Below, piece after piece: positions 60,965-64,000 of a stretch of 64,000 nucleotides of DNA (position 1 is the first letter of the stretch; the number at the start of each line of letters is the position of its first letter). The translations under genes and the position numbers were made by a program. The DNA is from Ancylostoma caninum (Eukaryota > Nematoda > Chromadorea > Rhabditida > Ancylostomatidae). The stretch is taken from the NCBI GenBank assembly GCA_037903475.1, contig JBAJFG010000487.1, positions 2,418,001 to 2,482,000 on the forward strand, in the 5' to 3' direction. A model generated the notes under the pieces. That model was not told where the DNA came from. It saw only the letters and a list, made by a program, of their open reading frames with translations, and ran no database searches.

Positions 60965-62587
60965 CAGTAGTTATTACTTCACATGAAATCTCACTAATCT
61001 AACTCCTTAAAGTTACATAATGCTGCTGAAAAGTGATTAGTAGCGGAATTGACAAAAAAAAAGACTGACATCTGCTTATCCTTACAAAAAAAAAAAAAGA
61101 AAACTGATGCCGAGCTTCAATTGAAGCATTGTCAGGAAAGAACCATAGATTACGAAGAAGCTCCCAGTTTCCAAACAAAGTGTTATGCATCGAATCCAAT
61201 CGTTACACAGAAACAACTCCATGGACATCAAGAATGGCTTAACCTTACTGACCAGTTTTAGAACTGATTTTTCCCCAAGGGTAACTGATGCTTCATACAT
61301 TTGAATCAGAGTTTTTTTTCTTTCGAATGTTATGTAATTCGAATAATTCAGTTTCCGGCTGGCTGGCAGCTCATTAGCTTAACACCTAGCAATCTCCAAA
61401 GTTCTACGATGCCGGTATTTCGCTATGGATCAAGGATCGTGGAGCTTTCGAGTGAACCGTACGACCAGAAATGCTTCGGGAAGTAATCGGGCCAAGGAGG
61501 CTAGTCTGCCAGGGGTCAATTCTCAAACAAACTCAAGTAGAAGTCGCCCTCTGTGACCCAGTAATTTGATTCATTCGAAAATTCAACTTTTTACGGAGAG
61601 ATTCACTATATTACACTGTACGGATGCTCATCCCCAATACTTGCAAATCGGAAAAATTCTGAACTTCATTGGGAGACGATAATAAGTAAAAATTAGGCGA
61701 ATTAAGCGTCCGATCCAAAGCTCAGCCAAATCAGAAATGGGCCAAGGCACGGCTCCATCACTGTTCCGATTGGAGGGGGGGGGGGAGGGGTGGCTACGCC
61801 ATCCAAGGGTGTGTATCATCGTGAGGGAAAACGAGGTGGAGACTTCCCGCCCATCACGATCAACTCGACCTCGGTCGCATTCAAATTTTGCATGGTCAAG
61901 TATAGTGAAATCGCGCGCGAAGGGAACGAGTCAACCGTTTGGCGCGGGAGGAGGATTTGAACGAACCAATCGCAGAACTGTACCACGCCCAGTTTTCCCT
62001 CACAATGATACGCATCCGTACTCAAGCCCATTCAATTCTACAGACGACCACAAAACTAAATAATGAGCGTCTAGATACACCGAAGTCGGTAGAATCCAAT
62101 CAGGTTCCCACTGTAACCAAGTACAGGGTCCCTGGACCTTCTCAAAACCAAAATTTCACAATAACAAGCAGGCTTCAGAAGGCCTCCCATTCGCGATTCA
62201 ACAGTTGAACTTCCCTAACTCTTAAAACAGTGAGGGGGACGTCCTCTCAGCAACTATTCGCTAAAAACGAGAAAGGAACCCTTTTATCCCGCTTCACCAA
62301 TGAAATGAACGCATCACAGAAAACAAAGATCATAAAAACCAATGAGAAATTGCAGATTAGATTTAATAGAATTCAGATTAGATGCTCAATTTAGAAGTCC
62401 AAACTTGAATCATACGAATCACAAAAGAATCCTAGATGATCAATTATTACACTAACTCTATAAAAAATAACTTATGCTGATTCTTCAGAAAGGTAAAGAC
62501 ACTAGAATTACAACAAATCGAAAAAGAACTCTGAGGCTACGCAACAGCCCGCCATCAATGGAGTGTGAGGGGACACATGGAACAAAA
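60965..62587. other. toc-1/clk-1 intercistronic region
   Basis: About 1.6 kb separates the stop of toc-1 from the ATG of clk-1 and contains no other gene that I can support. I did not find a canonical AATAAA just after the toc-1 stop. A MITE lies at 61811-62016, and the rest is A+T-rich. Confidence 0.6.
61811..62016. mobile_element. MITE in the intercistronic region
   Basis: GTGTGTATCATCGTGAGGGA then AAACGAGGTGG (61811 onward) matches the reverse complement of 61984-62016 (CCACGCCCAGTTTTCCCTCA then CAATGATACGCAT) with several differences over about 31 bases. The interior is GC-rich and non-coding, with CGCGCGCGAAGG near 61912. Confidence 0.7.
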
Positions 62588-63909
62588 TCAATGATAGGTC
62601 ACACCATCATGGCTATGGCCATGGGCTGCGCTATATCCAGACGGGTTACTGTAACCTTGTTGAGGATTTAAAGGGTTATGAGCTTCATAGTGTGTGCTAG
62701 CTCCATAGTTAGTACCATATGCATCTAAATGAGGAGCGGATTCGTGTGAATGTCCATGACCACCGCCGCTGGAGTGTGAGTGTCCATGCCCTTAAAGAAG
62801 ACATATATATATGTAGAAAATAGCTCCTGAATTTAAAAAAAAACATTTTTAAAGGATGTAAGAGAAGGAAACACAAACCATTATGGTCATGTTCATTGTC
62901 ATGTTCACTGTGATCATGAGGATGGTCATGGCTATGTCCATGCCCATGTTCGTCATGGCGAGAATGGAGATGGCTCTATAAAAACGGGATGACCTCAGAG
63001 CGTTAAATTTCAAATTTATTATGTATACAAATATAAAATGCAGATCTTTTGGTCGAAGAAGACATCTTCTTCTGAGAGAAAATGGAAAAAATTGTTCAGT
63101 AAAACGAAATCTAAGTAGAAAAAAAAACAGCTTTAACCTCAGAATTATGAATCGAGTTCATGCCCTCCATATTATGCCATGCAGCATCTTTGACTATCTG
63201 AAGAGGAAAAAACGGCCTTCAATATGTTATTAATTTTAAAAAAAAGAATGTATACCCAAACCTGTACTGTCAGCATGCTAACTACAGATGACATCTTGTC
63301 AGTGACAAGAGTTAGAACATTTTGCTCGTCTGCATCTCTTCGAACCCTTACATCCATAGTGCCAACCTAGATGAGACAATGACAGCTGCAATTTCTACAC
63401 AAAACTCCAACAAACTGACCAACTGTCCAAAATCCAGCTGCCAGAAATGGCGAGAGCGAATTTCAAGCACACCATCGATAGTCGACGCCTCAGAAATGCA
63501 CCTGTAGTCAAATTCCCGTTAATTTGTGAGCACAAATAGAACTTCTTATCAAGTATACCTATCAATCTGATTCAGTAGATGAGGTGGAGCAGTCTGCAGT
63601 AGGATCATCCCAGTATAGGTGGATAATGGCCACATTGTCGAGAAAACTGCTACGGACAACACCAAGCAGCAGATTGGATCTGCCCAAACAAAGTCATGTC
63701 TGAAGTGGGTATTACTAATCATCATCATACATTAACAACAGACGTAAAATCATATAGAAACTGATGCAATACCTGAAGTGTTCACAAAGTACAAGCATTG
63801 TGCTAGTCACTGCTGCTAGCAATACCATTGAGTTGATTCGTGGCAGAAGAAGACGAGACAAACCAGGAATGACCCAGCAAATGGCATGGCAAATATCCGC
63901 AGCATGCTC
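62588..63909 (-). CDS. toc-1: ZnT6/SLC30A6-like cation diffusion facilitator, 3' part
   Basis: This codes for a zinc transporter family member. ZnT6 pairs with ZnT5 in the early secretory pathway and is itself thought not to move zinc. Exons on the minus strand: 63909-63773, 63699-63559, 63501-63420, 63366-63262, 63197-63138, 62975-62879 and 62790-62588, all GT-AG and in phase, giving about 274 residues to TGA. The 5' exons lie beyond the window. I see EHAADICHAICWVIPGLSRL (TM5 region, with HxxD instead of the transporting HxxxD), TM6 (DPICCLVLSVAVFSTMWPLS), LLQTAPPHLLNQIDRCI, STIDGVLEIRSRHFWQLDFG and DVRVRRDADEQNVL, all close to human ZnT6. The last 99 or so residues contain 26 His (HDEHGHGHSHDHPHDHS, HGHSHSSGGGHGHSH), an oddity for ZnT6. 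It precedes clk-1 as in C. elegans. Confidence 0.9.
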
Positions 63910-64000
63910 CTATATTACAGAACTATTATTTTATCAAATCTTTCAAATGAAAAAAAATTGGTTGCTGTTGCTCGTTTGCGCGAATCTTCAGGGGCTCAAG
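63910..64000 (-). other. Intron of toc-1 running off the window
   Basis: Upstream of the acceptor AATATAG the sequence has no in-frame ZnT match and no usable donor before base 64000. The preceding exon therefore lies outside. Confidence 0.6.

Overview
This window looks like nuclear DNA of a parasitic nematode, most likely a strongylid or hookworm-type worm. Three genes near the right end support that. They have short GT-AG introns (about 50-90 bp) with worm-type acceptors (TTTTCAG, TTACAG). Two of them repeat a known Caenorhabditis gene pair (toc-1 then clk-1), and one has a splice acceptor touching its ATG, as expected for spliced-leader trans-splicing. The rest is A+T-rich, gene-poor and full of decayed transposons, MITEs, microsatellites and dispersed short motifs.

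Layout. About 1-49.9 kb is essentially gene-free. It holds a 22-bp tandem array with inverted copies (4.0-4.8 kb), a GAAT-type microsatellite (10.3-10.6 kb), a diverged array and dispersed copies of a motif close to GGGGACCAGTTCTCG (9.2, 12.1-12.9 and 20.1-21.7 kb), CpG-rich GCGTGCGTCCGTC clusters (2.0-2.5 and 14.1-14.7 kb), and two decayed mariner elements (15.5-17.5 and 31.7-33.0 kb). It also holds an RTE-like reverse transcriptase fragment interrupted by a Penelope-like 3' end with a hammerhead-like core (24.4-25.3 kb), a perfect 27-bp palindrome (27.5 kb), a family of palindromic MITEs (35-43.5 kb), an array of short GC hairpins (40.9-41.7 kb), TAGTA satellites (46-46.9 kb) and a hAT-type MITE with an exact 8-bp target duplication (47.1 kb). 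Two low-confidence coding exons lie at 37.3-37.6 and 42.5 kb.

The gene-bearing end. From 49.9 to 57.3 kb on the plus strand is a multi-exon gene for a secreted or membrane leucine-rich-repeat protein (signal peptide, Cys-rich N-cap, LRRs, C-terminal membrane helix). Two of its splice junctions are anomalous. Facing it on the minus strand are clk-1/COQ7 (60.95-58.82 kb, five exons, complete, 187 residues, all di-iron ligands present) and, upstream on the same strand, the 3' two thirds of a ZnT6/SLC30A6-like zinc transporter (toc-1), whose 5' end lies outside the window. The order and strand match the C. elegans clk-1 operon. The zinc transporter carries an unusual His-rich tail.

All exon models were made by eye from reading frame, splice signals and remembered family motifs. 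No alignment or RNA data were available. Most of the long open frames in the left 50 kb are repeat artefacts.
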